Source of the DNA: an uncultured Parabacteroides sp. | Lineage (GTDB): Bacteria > Bacteroidota > Bacteroidia > Bacteroidales > Tannerellaceae | Reading direction: 5' to 3' | DNA length: 64,000 bases | NCBI GenBank assembly: GCA_944325355.1 | Contig: CALUZS010000006.1 | Span: forward strand, 1-64,000 | In this document: positions 18,816 through 27,800 of the stretch, one piece after another | How positions within the stretch are numbered: position 1 is the first letter of the stretch | How the letters are laid out: each line of letters opens with the position of its first letter | Position numbers and translations under genes: made by a program | Notes under the pieces: generated by a model | What the model was told of the DNA's origin: nothing | Seen by the model: only the letters and a program-made list of their open reading frames with translations | Databases searched by the model: none

Positions 18816-18822
18816 TAGCCGT

Positions 18823-19272
18823 ATGGAAAAAATAGACTCTTATGCTTTGGGGTTCTTGTTGAATCGGGCGATGTGGTCGCTCATAAAATGTTTAAATTCC
18901 GCATTTAAGGAAAGGGGTGTCGATTTACCTCATTCCCAATACATCATTATGCGTTGTCTCTTCTTGAATGACAAGATGAGCCAACAAGATATAGCTTCCC
19001 TGCTTTGCAAGGATACGGCAGCTATTAAACGGAGTGTCGACTATCTGGAACGGAAAGGCCTTGTTGAACGGAAGCCGATTTCAAAAAGCAAATATAATAT
19101 TTGCCTGACAGATAAGGGGCGCGAGCTTGAACCGGTAATCAGGGAAATTGTGGATTATGCATTTAAGGAACTGTTTTCCAATATCTCTGAGGAAACTTAT
19201 CAAGGTGGTATAAAATTTTTGAGGGCTATATATGAAAGCTATACAAAGGAAACACCGGATAAATATTGGTAA
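18823..19272 (+). CDS. MarR family transcriptional regulator
   Basis: A 149-residue winged-helix repressor-type protein. The DNA-binding core is visible as MSQQDIASLLCKDTAAIKRS (recognition helix) followed by YLERKGLVERKP (wing). It begins seven bases after the fused activase and is almost certainly co-transcribed, so it may respond to a small molecule connected with that enzyme and regulate the operon. No clear operator palindrome was identified at the promoter. Confidence 0.88.
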   Translation: MEKIDSYALGFLLNRAMWSLIKCLNSAFKERGVDLPHSQYIIMRCLFLNDKMSQQDIASLLCKDTAAIKRSVDYLERKGLVERKPISKSKYNICLTDKGRELEPVIREIVDYAFKELFSNISEETYQGGIKFLRAIYESYTKETPDKYW

Positions 19273-19343
19273 GAAAAAATAGAGACTGGGATGTTTGTCT
19301 TATTATACGGATTACATAATATATGATATTAAGGGATTTTGCG

Positions 19344-19351
19344 TATTTTTG
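19344..19351 (+). promoter_or_regulatory. -7 box of the MATE gene
   Basis: TATTTTTG, matching TAnnTTTG. The TTG codon at 19339 that would open a longer frame lies inside or before this promoter, which supports the ATG at 19375. Confidence 0.6.
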
Positions 19352-19374
19352 CAATTCTTTTTCAGAGAAATGGA

Positions 19375-20667
19375 ATGAATAAAAAAATATTGCAAATAGC
19401 TCTTCCTTCGATTGTCTCAAATATAACAGTGCCGTTGCTGGGGATGGTGGATGTTGCTATTGCCGGGCATTTGGGAGATGTTGCCTATATCGGGGCGATA
19501 GCAGTAGGAGGCATGCTGTTTAATATGTTGTACTGGTTGTTCGGATTCCTGAGAATGGGAACCAGCGGATTGACAGCCCAGGCGCTTGGTCGGGGAGAAG
19601 AACGGGAAGTTGCCCGTTTGCTGTTTCGTTCTATTGGCATAGGATTATTGATTTCCATCTTGTTGATATTGTTTCAAGAGCCGCTTCTTCGAATGGCATT
19701 TTATTATATCCGGCCGAGCATTGAAGTGAATAATTTTGCTGAATTATATTTCCGGATATGTATCTGGGGTGCCCCGGCGGTATTGGGTTTATACAGTTTT
19801 GTTGGATGGTTCATCGGAATGCAAAATTCCCGTTATCCGATGATTGTTGCCATCGTACAGAATATTGTGAATATATTGTGTAGCCTGTGCTTTGTTTATG
19901 GTTTCGGAATGAAAGTTGAAGGCGTTGCTTTAGGAACGTTGGTGGCACAATATGCAGGATTACTGATTGCGGTGGGGTTGTGGCTCTATCATCATGGACA
20001 CATGAGACGATATTTCTCCCGGTCTATTTGGTTTGAGAAAGAGTCTATGTCTCGTTTTTTCAGCATTAATAAAGATATCTTTTTCCGGACTCTTTGTCTG
20101 ATACTTGTAACAACTTTTTTTACTTCGGCTGGCGCCCGGCAGGGAGATGTCATTTTAGCTGTAAATACCTTGTTGATGCAACTATTTACTCTTTTTTCGT
20201 ATGTGATGGATGGTTTTGCCTATGCCGGAGAGTCTATGGCAGGATTGTATATCGGCAGACAAGACCTTGTTTCGTTGAGACATTTGGTGCGGAACTTGTT
20301 CCGTTGGGGATTGGGGCTTTCTCTGTTATTCACGACCGTTTATGCGATGGGAGGTGAACGGTTCCTCTCTTTGTTGACCGACGCTTCGGATGTCATTGCT
20401 GTGACCGATGCTTATTTAGGTTGGGCATTGGCGATTCCGTTGACGGGCTTTTCGGCTTTCCTTTGGGATGGCATTTTTATTGGAGCGACAGCCAGCCGTG
20501 CGATGCTATGGTCAATGTTGTCTGCTTCTTTGCTTTTCTTCGTGTTGTATTATGCACTTTTCCCTTATTGGGCGAACCATGCTTTGTGGTTTTCATTCCT
20601 CTCATATCTCTCCGTCCGTGCATTGGTTCAATATTTTTACAGTCGGCGCATTCTTTTAAAAAAATAA
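19375..20667 (+). CDS. MATE family efflux transporter (DinF-like)
   Basis: A 430-residue inner-membrane antiporter with about twelve hydrophobic segments. It opens MNKKILQIALPSIVSN, then VPLLGMVDVAIAGHLG, the characteristic MATE N-terminal repeat. The family exports cationic drugs or metabolites against Na(+) or H(+). The start is chosen at 19375 because the promoter box at 19344 excludes the upstream TTG. It has no obvious functional link with the MarR gene before it. Confidence 0.9.
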   Translation: MNKKILQIALPSIVSNITVPLLGMVDVAIAGHLGDVAYIGAIAVGGMLFNMLYWLFGFLRMGTSGLTAQALGRGEEREVARLLFRSIGIGLLISILLILFQEPLLRMAFYYIRPSIEVNNFAELYFRICIWGAPAVLGLYSFVGWFIGMQNSRYPMIVAIVQNIVNILCSLCFVYGFGMKVEGVALGTLVAQYAGLLIAVGLWLYHHGHMRRYFSRSIWFEKESMSRFFSINKDIFFRTLCLILVTTFFTSAGARQGDVILAVNTLLMQLFTLFSYVMDGFAYAGESMAGLYIGRQDLVSLRHLVRNLFRWGLGLSLLFTTVYAMGGERFLSLLTDASDVIAVTDAYLGWALAIPLTGFSAFLWDGIFIGATASRAMLWSMLSASLLFFVLYYALFPYWANHALWFSFLSYLSVRALVQYFYSRRILLKK

Positions 20668-20692
20668 ATTATCGAATAATTGTAGATATAGT

Positions 20693-20700
20693 TATATTTG
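20693..20700 (+). promoter_or_regulatory. -7 box of the SGNH/MBOAT operon
   Basis: TATATTTG, matching TAnnTTTG, 23 bases upstream of the ATG at 20723. Confidence 0.6.
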
Positions 20701-20722
20701 CAACTCCATTGAAAAATAGACG

Positions 20723-22192
20723 ATGATGAAAGTTGAAAAGAATTATTTGAGTCGTGTGTTGGCTTTATTGCTATTGACCTTTTTGTTTTGTTCACTTTTC
20801 TATTTTTTACCAGAGAAAATATTTGGGTATTCAGTAAAACGTGTGGATCTTTTGTCGGATATCCGGGTGAAGAAAGAATCGTTGGTTATGGATTCTTTGC
20901 GGATGCAATTGAGTCAAGTAGACTCAACTTTTTTAGCCGATTCGTTAGAAATGGAAGAAGAGAAGAAAAACACGAAATTGGATTCTATAAAATTGGCAAT
21001 TAGTGATTCATTGTATCGTCAAATGGCAATGGTACAAGGCGCTGATTCATCGGGTAAGCATATAGAAGATTATTCACAGGGGCATGTCGCTTTGCAGAAA
21101 TTTTTCACTGCGTTGCGAAATCGAGACAAGTTAGGACGTCCGGTGCGTGTTGCTTTTCTGGGTGATTCGTTTATTGAGGGGGATATTATTGTGGGAGATT
21201 TCCGCAGTGCATTGCAGAAAATGTTTGGTGGGCACGGCGTAGGCTTTGTTCCGGTGGATGCCGTTGCCGCACAGTATCGTCCGACAGTAAAGCAAGAGTC
21301 TTCTGGCTGGCGGACTTGGTCGATGTTGACTGACCATTCTCAAAAATATACGTTATCGGGATTGACGTTTGTCCCGGATTCTACTGCAAAACAATCGGTT
21401 TTGTCGTTGAAAGCTACCGGCTACTATCCGGAGTTGGCTTCTGTTTCTTCATTGAAATTGCTGTATGAGAAGAATACCCATACGCAGATGCAGCTTTTTT
21501 GTAATGGCGGAATCGATTCTGTCTCTGTGATATTGCCGCCGACCGATCATCTTACACAGTACGAATATGTTGGAAATATAGAAGATGCGCGTTTTGTTTT
21601 TTCTGAAGCCCAAGGATTCAAGTTGCTTGGTGCCGCAATGGAAGATAATGAGGGAATCGTTGTCGACAATTTCTCTTTGCGGGGAAATTCCGGCATAGTC
21701 ATGCAACGGATTGATTCACTTCTTTGCCGGGACTTGGCAGCTGTGCGCCCTTATGATTTAATTATTTTGCAGTATGGCTTGAATGTAGCAAGCGAGGGCT
21801 TGTTACAATACGGTTGGTATGCGCAAAAGATGGTGAATGTGATTCGCCATATACAGAATTGTTTTCCGGAGGCTGATGTTCTGTTGTTGGGTGTATCAGA
21901 CCGAGGACAACAGATAGACGGACGTTTTGAGACGATGCCGGCTGTGTTGGCTTTGCTGAATACGCAACGGCAAGTGGCTCGTAAAACAAAAATCGCTTTT
22001 TGGAATACGTTCGGAGCCATGGGTGGAGAGAATAGCATTGTCCGTTTTGTGAAAAACAATTGGGCGAGTAAGGATTATACACATGTAAGTTTTCGGGGAG
22101 GAAGGGAAATTGCCCGTGTATTGTTTGACGCATTGATGAAAGAAAAAGAATTTTATGATGAAGTTGATGAAAAAATGGCTGGGCAAATGTAG
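20723..22192 (+). CDS. SGNH/GDSL-type envelope protein, probable O-acylation partner
   Basis: A 489-residue protein with one N-terminal membrane segment (residues ~10-30), a charged linker and an SGNH hydrolase fold from about residue 140. The block I nucleophile is in FLGDSF, and block V is DYTH near the C-terminus, so the catalytic Ser, Asp and His are present. It lies first in a three-gene unit with a second SGNH gene (overlapping by 38 bases) and an MBOAT gene. Such pairs transfer acyl groups onto exported polysaccharides or peptidoglycan (AlgX/PatB-like logic). The acceptor polymer is not known. Confidence 0.72.
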   Translation: MMKVEKNYLSRVLALLLLTFLFCSLFYFLPEKIFGYSVKRVDLLSDIRVKKESLVMDSLRMQLSQVDSTFLADSLEMEEEKKNTKLDSIKLAISDSLYRQMAMVQGADSSGKHIEDYSQGHVALQKFFTALRNRDKLGRPVRVAFLGDSFIEGDIIVGDFRSALQKMFGGHGVGFVPVDAVAAQYRPTVKQESSGWRTWSMLTDHSQKYTLSGLTFVPDSTAKQSVLSLKATGYYPELASVSSLKLLYEKNTHTQMQLFCNGGIDSVSVILPPTDHLTQYEYVGNIEDARFVFSEAQGFKLLGAAMEDNEGIVVDNFSLRGNSGIVMQRIDSLLCRDLAAVRPYDLIILQYGLNVASEGLLQYGWYAQKMVNVIRHIQNCFPEADVLLLGVSDRGQQIDGRFETMPAVLALLNTQRQVARKTKIAFWNTFGAMGGENSIVRFVKNNWASKDYTHVSFRGGREIARVLFDALMKEKEFYDEVDEKMAGQM

Positions 22193-23480
22193 CCTGATTG
22201 TTGTGGCTCTGTTTTCGGTATCAGCGCCGGCTAAACAACTTAAGGTAGAACCTGGTGACGTTTCTATTATATTGCCTTCTGTAAAACCTGGAATATTGGT
22301 TGGAGCAGATGCTGATACGTTATCGGAAAGTCATGGGCTGGATGCCTTTTTTTCAGAATTGGAGAAACTGAGGAACGGACAAGATACTGTGGTAAATATA
22401 GTCCATCTTGGAGATTCCCATATACAGGCAGGTTATTATAGCGGAGAGATTATGCGTCTGATGCAAGCTGCTTTTGGTTGCGCCGGACGTGGCTGGATTG
22501 CTCCGCTTAAGATTAGTAAGACAAATGAGCCGGATGATTATGTGATTTCTTCATCAATAAAGAAATGGTCGGTGGGCCGTTGTACGCAAGCTAAGCCCCG
22601 TGCACCATGGGGGCTGGGCGGAATGGGATTGGAAACGACTTCTCCGTCGGTGGATTTCGATGTCATTGTCACACCCAGGAATGGGCGAGGATACGGTTTT
22701 AATAAAGTAGTGCAGTACCGGGCAGCAACGTCCATGCCGATGTTGCCTGCGTCTCCATATAAGGAAATTACTGCCATACATCGGGATTCTTCCCATTTGT
22801 CGATGAATTTTGTTGCCGACACATTTTTGTTGTCTCAAAAGACGGATACTTTTACATTGCATAGTACGCGGAGAAAAATAGGAAGTGATGTTTTGTTGCC
22901 GTCATCAGAGTTTCGGAATGTTTATTACGGATTCTCGCTTGAGAATGGTCATCGTGGAGTCTTGTACCATGCCATAGGCTGTAATGGAGGTATGTTTGTT
23001 AATTATACGAAAGAACAGTTTGTATGGCAACTTTCTTTGTTGAAACCGTCATTACTGATAATCTCGATGGGAACGAATGAAAGTTTTGGCCGTAATTTCC
23101 GGACAGGGGAGTTTTCCAGGCAGATAGAGAGTTTTTTGGATTTAGTAAAAAAATATATGCCGAACACAGCAATCTTGTTGACAACACCTCCGGAGTGTTT
23201 TAAACGCAAGTATGTAAATAAAAAGCGATTGTATGTGAGAAATTCTAATATCGAATTGGTCGCTTCAACGATAAAAAGTGTAGCGGAAAAGCAAAATCTT
23301 GCATGTTGGGATCTTTTTACGGCAACCGGAGGAAAAAACTCTTGCGAAAAATGGAGAGATGACGGTTTGATGGGAAAAGACTATCTGCATTTTACGACAG
23401 AGGGGTATCGGGAACAGGGAAAACTGCTGTTCAGGGCTTTGATGAAAGAATATATGCTCTCAATCTATAAGAATAATTAA
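22155..23480 (+). CDS. Second SGNH/GDSL-type periplasmic protein
   Basis: A 441-residue protein with a signal peptide (MKKWLGKCSLIVVALFSVSA, cleavage near APA). The SGNH fold starts at HLGDSH (~82) and ends with DYLH, retaining the nucleophile Ser and the Asp-His pair. The start lies inside the end of the preceding gene, which indicates translational coupling. It is probably an acyl-transferase or esterase working with the MBOAT protein downstream. Further in-frame ATGs at 22158 and 22167 could be the true start. Confidence 0.72.
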   Translation: MMKLMKKWLGKCSLIVVALFSVSAPAKQLKVEPGDVSIILPSVKPGILVGADADTLSESHGLDAFFSELEKLRNGQDTVVNIVHLGDSHIQAGYYSGEIMRLMQAAFGCAGRGWIAPLKISKTNEPDDYVISSSIKKWSVGRCTQAKPRAPWGLGGMGLETTSPSVDFDVIVTPRNGRGYGFNKVVQYRAATSMPMLPASPYKEITAIHRDSSHLSMNFVADTFLLSQKTDTFTLHSTRRKIGSDVLLPSSEFRNVYYGFSLENGHRGVLYHAIGCNGGMFVNYTKEQFVWQLSLLKPSLLIISMGTNESFGRNFRTGEFSRQIESFLDLVKKYMPNTAILLTTPPECFKRKYVNKKRLYVRNSNIELVASTIKSVAEKQNLACWDLFTATGGKNSCEKWRDDGLMGKDYLHFTTEGYREQGKLLFRALMKEYMLSIYKNN

Positions 23481-23507
23481 TGTGTAAGACAAACAGAATA
23501 AAGTAAT

Positions 23508-25070
23508 ATGCTTTTGGACATACAAGATAAAATCTCCCTGATGTTTTCAAATCTTTCTTTGGAGAAATTGGAATCGGTATTGGTTTACCATTCGGATGCA
23601 CCGATGTTGTTTAGCAGTGGGCTGTTCTTCTTTTTATTCATCGGATTTTTCGTTTTTTATTATGCGTTGCGGAAACATCTGTTGGCGCGGATTATATATG
23701 TCACACTCTTCTCTCTCTATTTTTATTATAAGAGCAGTGGCGTTTGGTTTGGATTGCTCGTTTTTACAGCGACATCCGATTTTTTGATAGCTTTAGCTCT
23801 GAGCCGGGCAACAACAATCCGCTTTCGTAAGTTGTGGGTTACATTGAGCCTGTGCATTAATTTGGGAATGCTGGCGTATTTCAAATATTTCAATTTTATT
23901 TGTGAATCGGTGACTTCCTTAATCAAAAGTATTGGTAGCTGGCTGGGGAGTGTTCCAATGGAATCGGTTACTTTTGAGCCATGGGATATATTCCTTCCGG
24001 TAGGAATTTCCTTTTTCACGTTCCAAAGTATCAGTTATGTTATCGATGTTTACCGTGGCAGGATACAGCCATTGCACAGGTGGATTGATTATCTATTCTA
24101 TGTCTCTTTCTTCCCTCAATTGGTGGCAGGGCCAATTGTCCGGGCACGTGATTTTATCCCTCAGATTTATCGTGCTCCATTTGTTGGAAAAGCGGAATTC
24201 GGAGAGGGCATTTTCCTTATAATTTGCGGATTGATAAAGAAAACGGTTATTTCCGATTATATAAGCTTGAATTTTGTAGACCGGGTATTTGATGCTCCGC
24301 TTCTTTATACGGGGATTGAAAATTTGTTGGGAGTTTACGGCTATACATTACAAATATATTGCGATTTCTCCGGTTATTCAGATATGGCAATCGGTATTGC
24401 GCTTTTATTAGGATTTCGTTTTAATATCAATTTTGATTCACCTTACCAATCAGCTACAATTACTGAATTTTGGCGGCGGTGGCATATTTCCCTTTCTTCT
24501 TGGTTGAAAGATTATTTATATATCTCTTTGGGTGGAAACAGGAAAGGACAAAAGCGGACGTATGTGAATTTAATGATTACAATGCTTTTGGGAGGTTTAT
24601 GGCACGGTGCCGCTGTTAATTTCATTTTGTGGGGTGCGCTTCACGGAGTTTCCTTGGCGGTGCACAAATTTATTATGTCGCGTTTTAAAAGTTTCAAAAA
24701 AGTCGGTGCAGAGATGGGATTGTCGCGCCGGATTCTCGGATGTTTTTTGACGTTCCATTTGGTTTGTTTCGGATGGATTTTGTTCCGTGCGGATTCAATG
24801 CAGACTGTATCGGAAATGTTGAGCCAGATTTTTACAAATTTCCATCCGGAGATGTTTGTGCAATTTGTTTCCGGCTATAAAGGTGTCGTTATTTTGATGG
24901 TTATCGGCTATTTGTCTCACTTTATTCCCGGGAAATTTGAGAAGCGGCTTCAGCTGTTTGTTACAAACAGTCCGTTAGTTGTCCAGGCCGCTCTGCTTGC
25001 CGTAGTTATTTTACTTGTTGTTCAATTGAAGAGTGCAGGAGTCCAGCCGTTCATTTATTTCCAATTTTAG
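23508..25070 (+). CDS. MBOAT family membrane-bound O-acyltransferase
   Basis: A 520-residue polytopic membrane protein of the AlgI/PatA type. It shows LFYVSFFPQLVAGPIVRA (~200), TEFWRRWHISLSSWLKDY (~320) and LLGGLWHGAAVNF with the catalytic histidine H366. These proteins move acetyl groups across the inner membrane for periplasmic transferases, here presumably the two SGNH proteins encoded just upstream. The gene ends at a strong bidirectional terminator. Confidence 0.92.
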   Translation: MLLDIQDKISLMFSNLSLEKLESVLVYHSDAPMLFSSGLFFFLFIGFFVFYYALRKHLLARIIYVTLFSLYFYYKSSGVWFGLLVFTATSDFLIALALSRATTIRFRKLWVTLSLCINLGMLAYFKYFNFICESVTSLIKSIGSWLGSVPMESVTFEPWDIFLPVGISFFTFQSISYVIDVYRGRIQPLHRWIDYLFYVSFFPQLVAGPIVRARDFIPQIYRAPFVGKAEFGEGIFLIICGLIKKTVISDYISLNFVDRVFDAPLLYTGIENLLGVYGYTLQIYCDFSGYSDMAIGIALLLGFRFNINFDSPYQSATITEFWRRWHISLSSWLKDYLYISLGGNRKGQKRTYVNLMITMLLGGLWHGAAVNFILWGALHGVSLAVHKFIMSRFKSFKKVGAEMGLSRRILGCFLTFHLVCFGWILFRADSMQTVSEMLSQIFTNFHPEMFVQFVSGYKGVVILMVIGYLSHFIPGKFEKRLQLFVTNSPLVVQAALLAVVILLVVQLKSAGVQPFIYFQF

Positions 25071-25095
25071 AATCAAGCCGAATTGTGTGAATGGA

Positions 25096-25136
25096 AAAAA
25101 TAAAAGATTTCTGAAAATCAGAAATCTTTTATTTTT
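25096..25136. terminator. Bidirectional terminator between MBOAT and the queuosine-precursor transporter
   Basis: A 19-bp perfect stem (25096-25114 with 25118-25136) with a 3-base loop, A-run on one side and T-run on the other, serving both converging genes. The stop codon of the minus-strand gene (25118-25120) is within the stem. Confidence 0.9.
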
Positions 25137-25798
25137 AGAATGTTGAAGGATGTGTTTGTATCATATACATCACTGTTTTCAACCTGCTTTATGTATTTTA
25201 CTACACGGACGGTCACCGGTAGAATGATAAGCTCATATAAAGACTTTAAACCTGCTTGTGTAATAATCATCAGCAGCATTTCATGGGTTGGAATAAGCCC
25301 GATGAATGCGATAGGGAAGAATATGAGGGAGTCGATACTCTCTCCGGCAAGTGTTGAAACGATTGCACGAAGGGAGAAATATTTTCCATTTGTCGCAATT
25401 TTCATCTTGCTCATCACGTAAGCGTTGAGGAAAGAGCCGAAAAGAAATGCGATGAGACTTGCCACAGCTACCCGTGGGGCTAAGCCAAAAACAAAATTAA
25501 AACTTTCTTCATGCTGCCAAAACGGAGCGGCTGGCAATTGTATTGCGATTTTCCCGAAAGCGATTATCAAAAAATTTGATAAAAATCCGCACCAGATAAT
25601 AAGCCTGGCTTTCCGAAAACCCCAGATTTCTGCAATGCAATCGTTTATTATGTAAGAAATCGGGAACACGATTAATCCGGCGGTGGCGGTGATGCCGAAT
25701 AACGATATAACTTTTGTCTCGAGAAGATTTGACGCTACTAAACAGATATTGAAAAGAATACCCAGTAGCATGAATAGTACAGATACTTTCTTTTGCAT
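25118..25798 (-). CDS. yhhQ: VUT family queuosine-precursor transporter
   Basis: A 226-residue polytopic membrane protein of the YhhQ/YpdP family that imports preQ0/preQ1 for tRNA queuosine synthesis. Motifs include VASNLLETKVI, FPISYIINDCIAEIWGFRKAR and the ESIDSLIFFPIAF segment. The start is taken at 25798 (MQKKVSVLF); an ATG at 25828 would add ten polar residues. A TAATTTTG box at 25842-25849 supplies a promoter, so the gene is probably independent of the DUF2490 gene upstream. Confidence 0.88.
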   Translation of the reverse strand: MQKKVSVLFMLLGILFNICLVASNLLETKVISLFGITATAGLIVFPISYIINDCIAEIWGFRKARLIIWCGFLSNFLIIAFGKIAIQLPAAPFWQHEESFNFVFGLAPRVAVASLIAFLFGSFLNAYVMSKMKIATNGKYFSLRAIVSTLAGESIDSLIFFPIAFIGLIPTHEMLLMIITQAGLKSLYELIILPVTVRVVKYIKQVENSDVYDTNTSFNILKIKDF

Positions 25799-25841
25799 AT
25801 AATTCTTGTTTTTTACGAGGTTAATCAAGCACTCAGGGCGG

Positions 25842-25849
25842 CAAAATTA
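25842..25849 (-). promoter_or_regulatory. -7 box of the queuosine-precursor transporter gene
   Basis: TAATTTTG on the minus strand, matching TAnnTTTG. Confidence 0.45.
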
Positions 25850-25860
25850 CAAAAATTCCG

Positions 25861-26526
25861 TTAGAAATGGAAGAAGTAGCAAAGGGCAAAAGAATTTTGA
25901 TAGTTAATGGGGTCGTATACACCGTTGAAAATGTGGTACCGATAATAGATTTGTAGGTAATGCTGTCCTGTTATTTTGATATCTGTTCCGGCTGAAAAAC
26001 GGATTTTATCGGTATGAAACCGATGATTGGAGCCGGCTCGGTTGAAAGGCTCTATATAGGCAAAAGGGATAAACCTTCCTGCATTATAAGAAACTTTTAG
26101 CATGGAGCGTAAATAATTGGTCGGATTCCCTTCTTTTTTTGCCCGGTAGGTTCCTTGAAACCGCTCGCGGAGGGATATGGATAATTCCCCGGAAGAGTAG
26201 TTCCCGGATACATATATATAATAGCGGTTTCGTAATTGGTCGGCTTGCCCGCTTCGTGCCAAATTCATATAAGCGGCTCCAACTTTGAGATGGGGTGTTA
26301 TTTTGTAATTTAATTCGGCAGTAAATAGAAACCACCCCATCTCTTTAAAATTTCGGGTAGGTCGGATATCTTCGGATAGGTATATTCCGAGATTTTTATA
26401 CAATGTTTTTTCTACACCTATTTGAAAAGTCATTCCAGTACCATCTATCCCCCATATTTGTAATGGAAATAGAAAGAATAATATTATGGGGATGATGGCG
26501 TTTTTTTTCAGAAGGTGACGGAACAT
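25861..26526 (-). CDS. DUF2490 family outer-membrane beta-barrel protein
   Basis: A 221-residue protein with an N-terminal signal (residues ~9-24, ending IWG) and alternating amphipathic beta strands rich in Tyr, Arg and Gly, ending in an aromatic residue (CYFFHF), as outer-membrane barrels do. Visible family segments are LYKNLGIYLSEDIR, ELNYKITPHLKVGAAYMNL and YLQIYYRYHIF. Function is unknown. It lies 15 bases after the DEAD-box helicase gene on the same strand. Confidence 0.72.
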   Translation of the reverse strand: MFRHLLKKNAIIPIILFFLFPLQIWGIDGTGMTFQIGVEKTLYKNLGIYLSEDIRPTRNFKEMGWFLFTAELNYKITPHLKVGAAYMNLARSGQADQLRNRYYIYVSGNYSSGELSISLRERFQGTYRAKKEGNPTNYLRSMLKVSYNAGRFIPFAYIEPFNRAGSNHRFHTDKIRFSAGTDIKITGQHYLQIYYRYHIFNGVYDPINYQNSFALCYFFHF

Positions 26527-26541
26527 GATTTCGTCAATGGG

Positions 26542-27762
26542 TTATTTGTGTTTTGAAGTTCTTTTCCGCTGGAACTTTTTCCCTCCATGCCTTGGTTTGA
26601 ATTTTTCGGGATTGTATGCGGGTACATCTCCAAATTCTTTTGGGATAGGAATTTTATAAATTGTTTTGCCCAAAAAGTCTTCTATCTTTTTGAAAGCATA
26701 TTGTTCTTCCGGACTAACGAACGTGATTGCCAGCCCTCTGTCGTTCAATCCCCGGGCTGTTCGTCCAATCCGGTGGATATAATCCTCCGGGTCATGAGGT
26801 ATGTCGAAGTTTATGACTAAACTTATATCATTTATATCGATTCCTCGTGCAACAACGTCGGTTGCTACCAATATATCTATATTGCCATTCTTAAATTCCC
26901 TCATGACCTCTTCTCGTTTGGCTTGTTCCAAATCGGAGTGCATTGCTGCAACATTGAAGTTCTTTTTCTTTAGGGAGAGGGATAAATCCCGGACTTTAAG
27001 TTTGGATGATGAGAATATAATCACCCGTTTCGGGTGGCTTTTGGTAAATAAATCTTTTAAGATTGCCATTTTCTGCATGTCGTAGCAGATGTAAGCCGTT
27101 TGCATAATGCTTTCCGGAGGACGTGAAATCGCGATTTTAATTTCAACCGGATCTTTAAGGATTGATTGTGCGAGCGTATGTATTTTAGGGGGCATTGTTG
27201 CAGAGAACATGATAGTCTGGCAATCTTTAGGGAGAAGTGTATAAATCTTCATTATGTCATCATAAAACCCCATATCCAACATCCGGTCTGCTTCATCCAA
27301 AACAAAGAAAGATGCTTTGGACAAGTCGACACCTCCGGTTTGTATATGGGAAATGAGCCGTCCCGGTGTTGCGATAACAATATCTGCACCCATTTCCAAC
27401 CCTCTGCGTTGTTGTTCCCAGACAATACCGTCTGTACCACCGTAGATGGCTACGGCAGAGACTGGGACAAAATATGAAAAACCTTGAATCTGTTGGTCTA
27501 TCTGTTGGGCAAGTTCTCTTGTCGGCGCCATGATTATGGCATTTACTGCATTATCCGGATATAACCCTTTTCCTATTTCGTTGATGATTGGGAGTACATA
27601 TGCAGCCGTCTTCCCGGTTCCCGTTTGAGCACAGGCAATAATATCCCTGCCTGCCAATATATGTGGAATAGTTTGCTCCTGAACCGGAGTAGTCTCTTGG
27701 AAGTTCATAGCATCCAATCCGTCCAATATGTTATCTTCTAAATCTAATTCGTCGAATCTCAT
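26542..27762 (-). CDS. DEAD-box ATP-dependent RNA helicase (RhlE-like)
   Basis: A 406-residue helicase with all core motifs: the Q motif (TPVQEQTIP), motif I AQTGTGKTA, motif II DEAD in VLDEADRMLD, motif III SAT, motif V ATDVVARGID and motif VI HRIGRTAR. A short basic tail follows (RHGGKKFQRKRTSKHK). It remodels RNA in ribosome assembly, decay or cold adaptation. It lies in a minus-strand series with the solute-binding and porin genes but has a 38-base gap before it. Confidence 0.95.
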   Translation of the reverse strand: MRFDELDLEDNILDGLDAMNFQETTPVQEQTIPHILAGRDIIACAQTGTGKTAAYVLPIINEIGKGLYPDNAVNAIIMAPTRELAQQIDQQIQGFSYFVPVSAVAIYGGTDGIVWEQQRRGLEMGADIVIATPGRLISHIQTGGVDLSKASFFVLDEADRMLDMGFYDDIMKIYTLLPKDCQTIMFSATMPPKIHTLAQSILKDPVEIKIAISRPPESIMQTAYICYDMQKMAILKDLFTKSHPKRVIIFSSSKLKVRDLSLSLKKKNFNVAAMHSDLEQAKREEVMREFKNGNIDILVATDVVARGIDINDISLVINFDIPHDPEDYIHRIGRTARGLNDRGLAITFVSPEEQYAFKKIEDFLGKTIYKIPIPKEFGDVPAYNPEKFKPRHGGKKFQRKRTSKHK

Positions 27763-27800
27763 AGTGACTGTTGTTATGAATAAAAGGATTGTTCCTTGAA

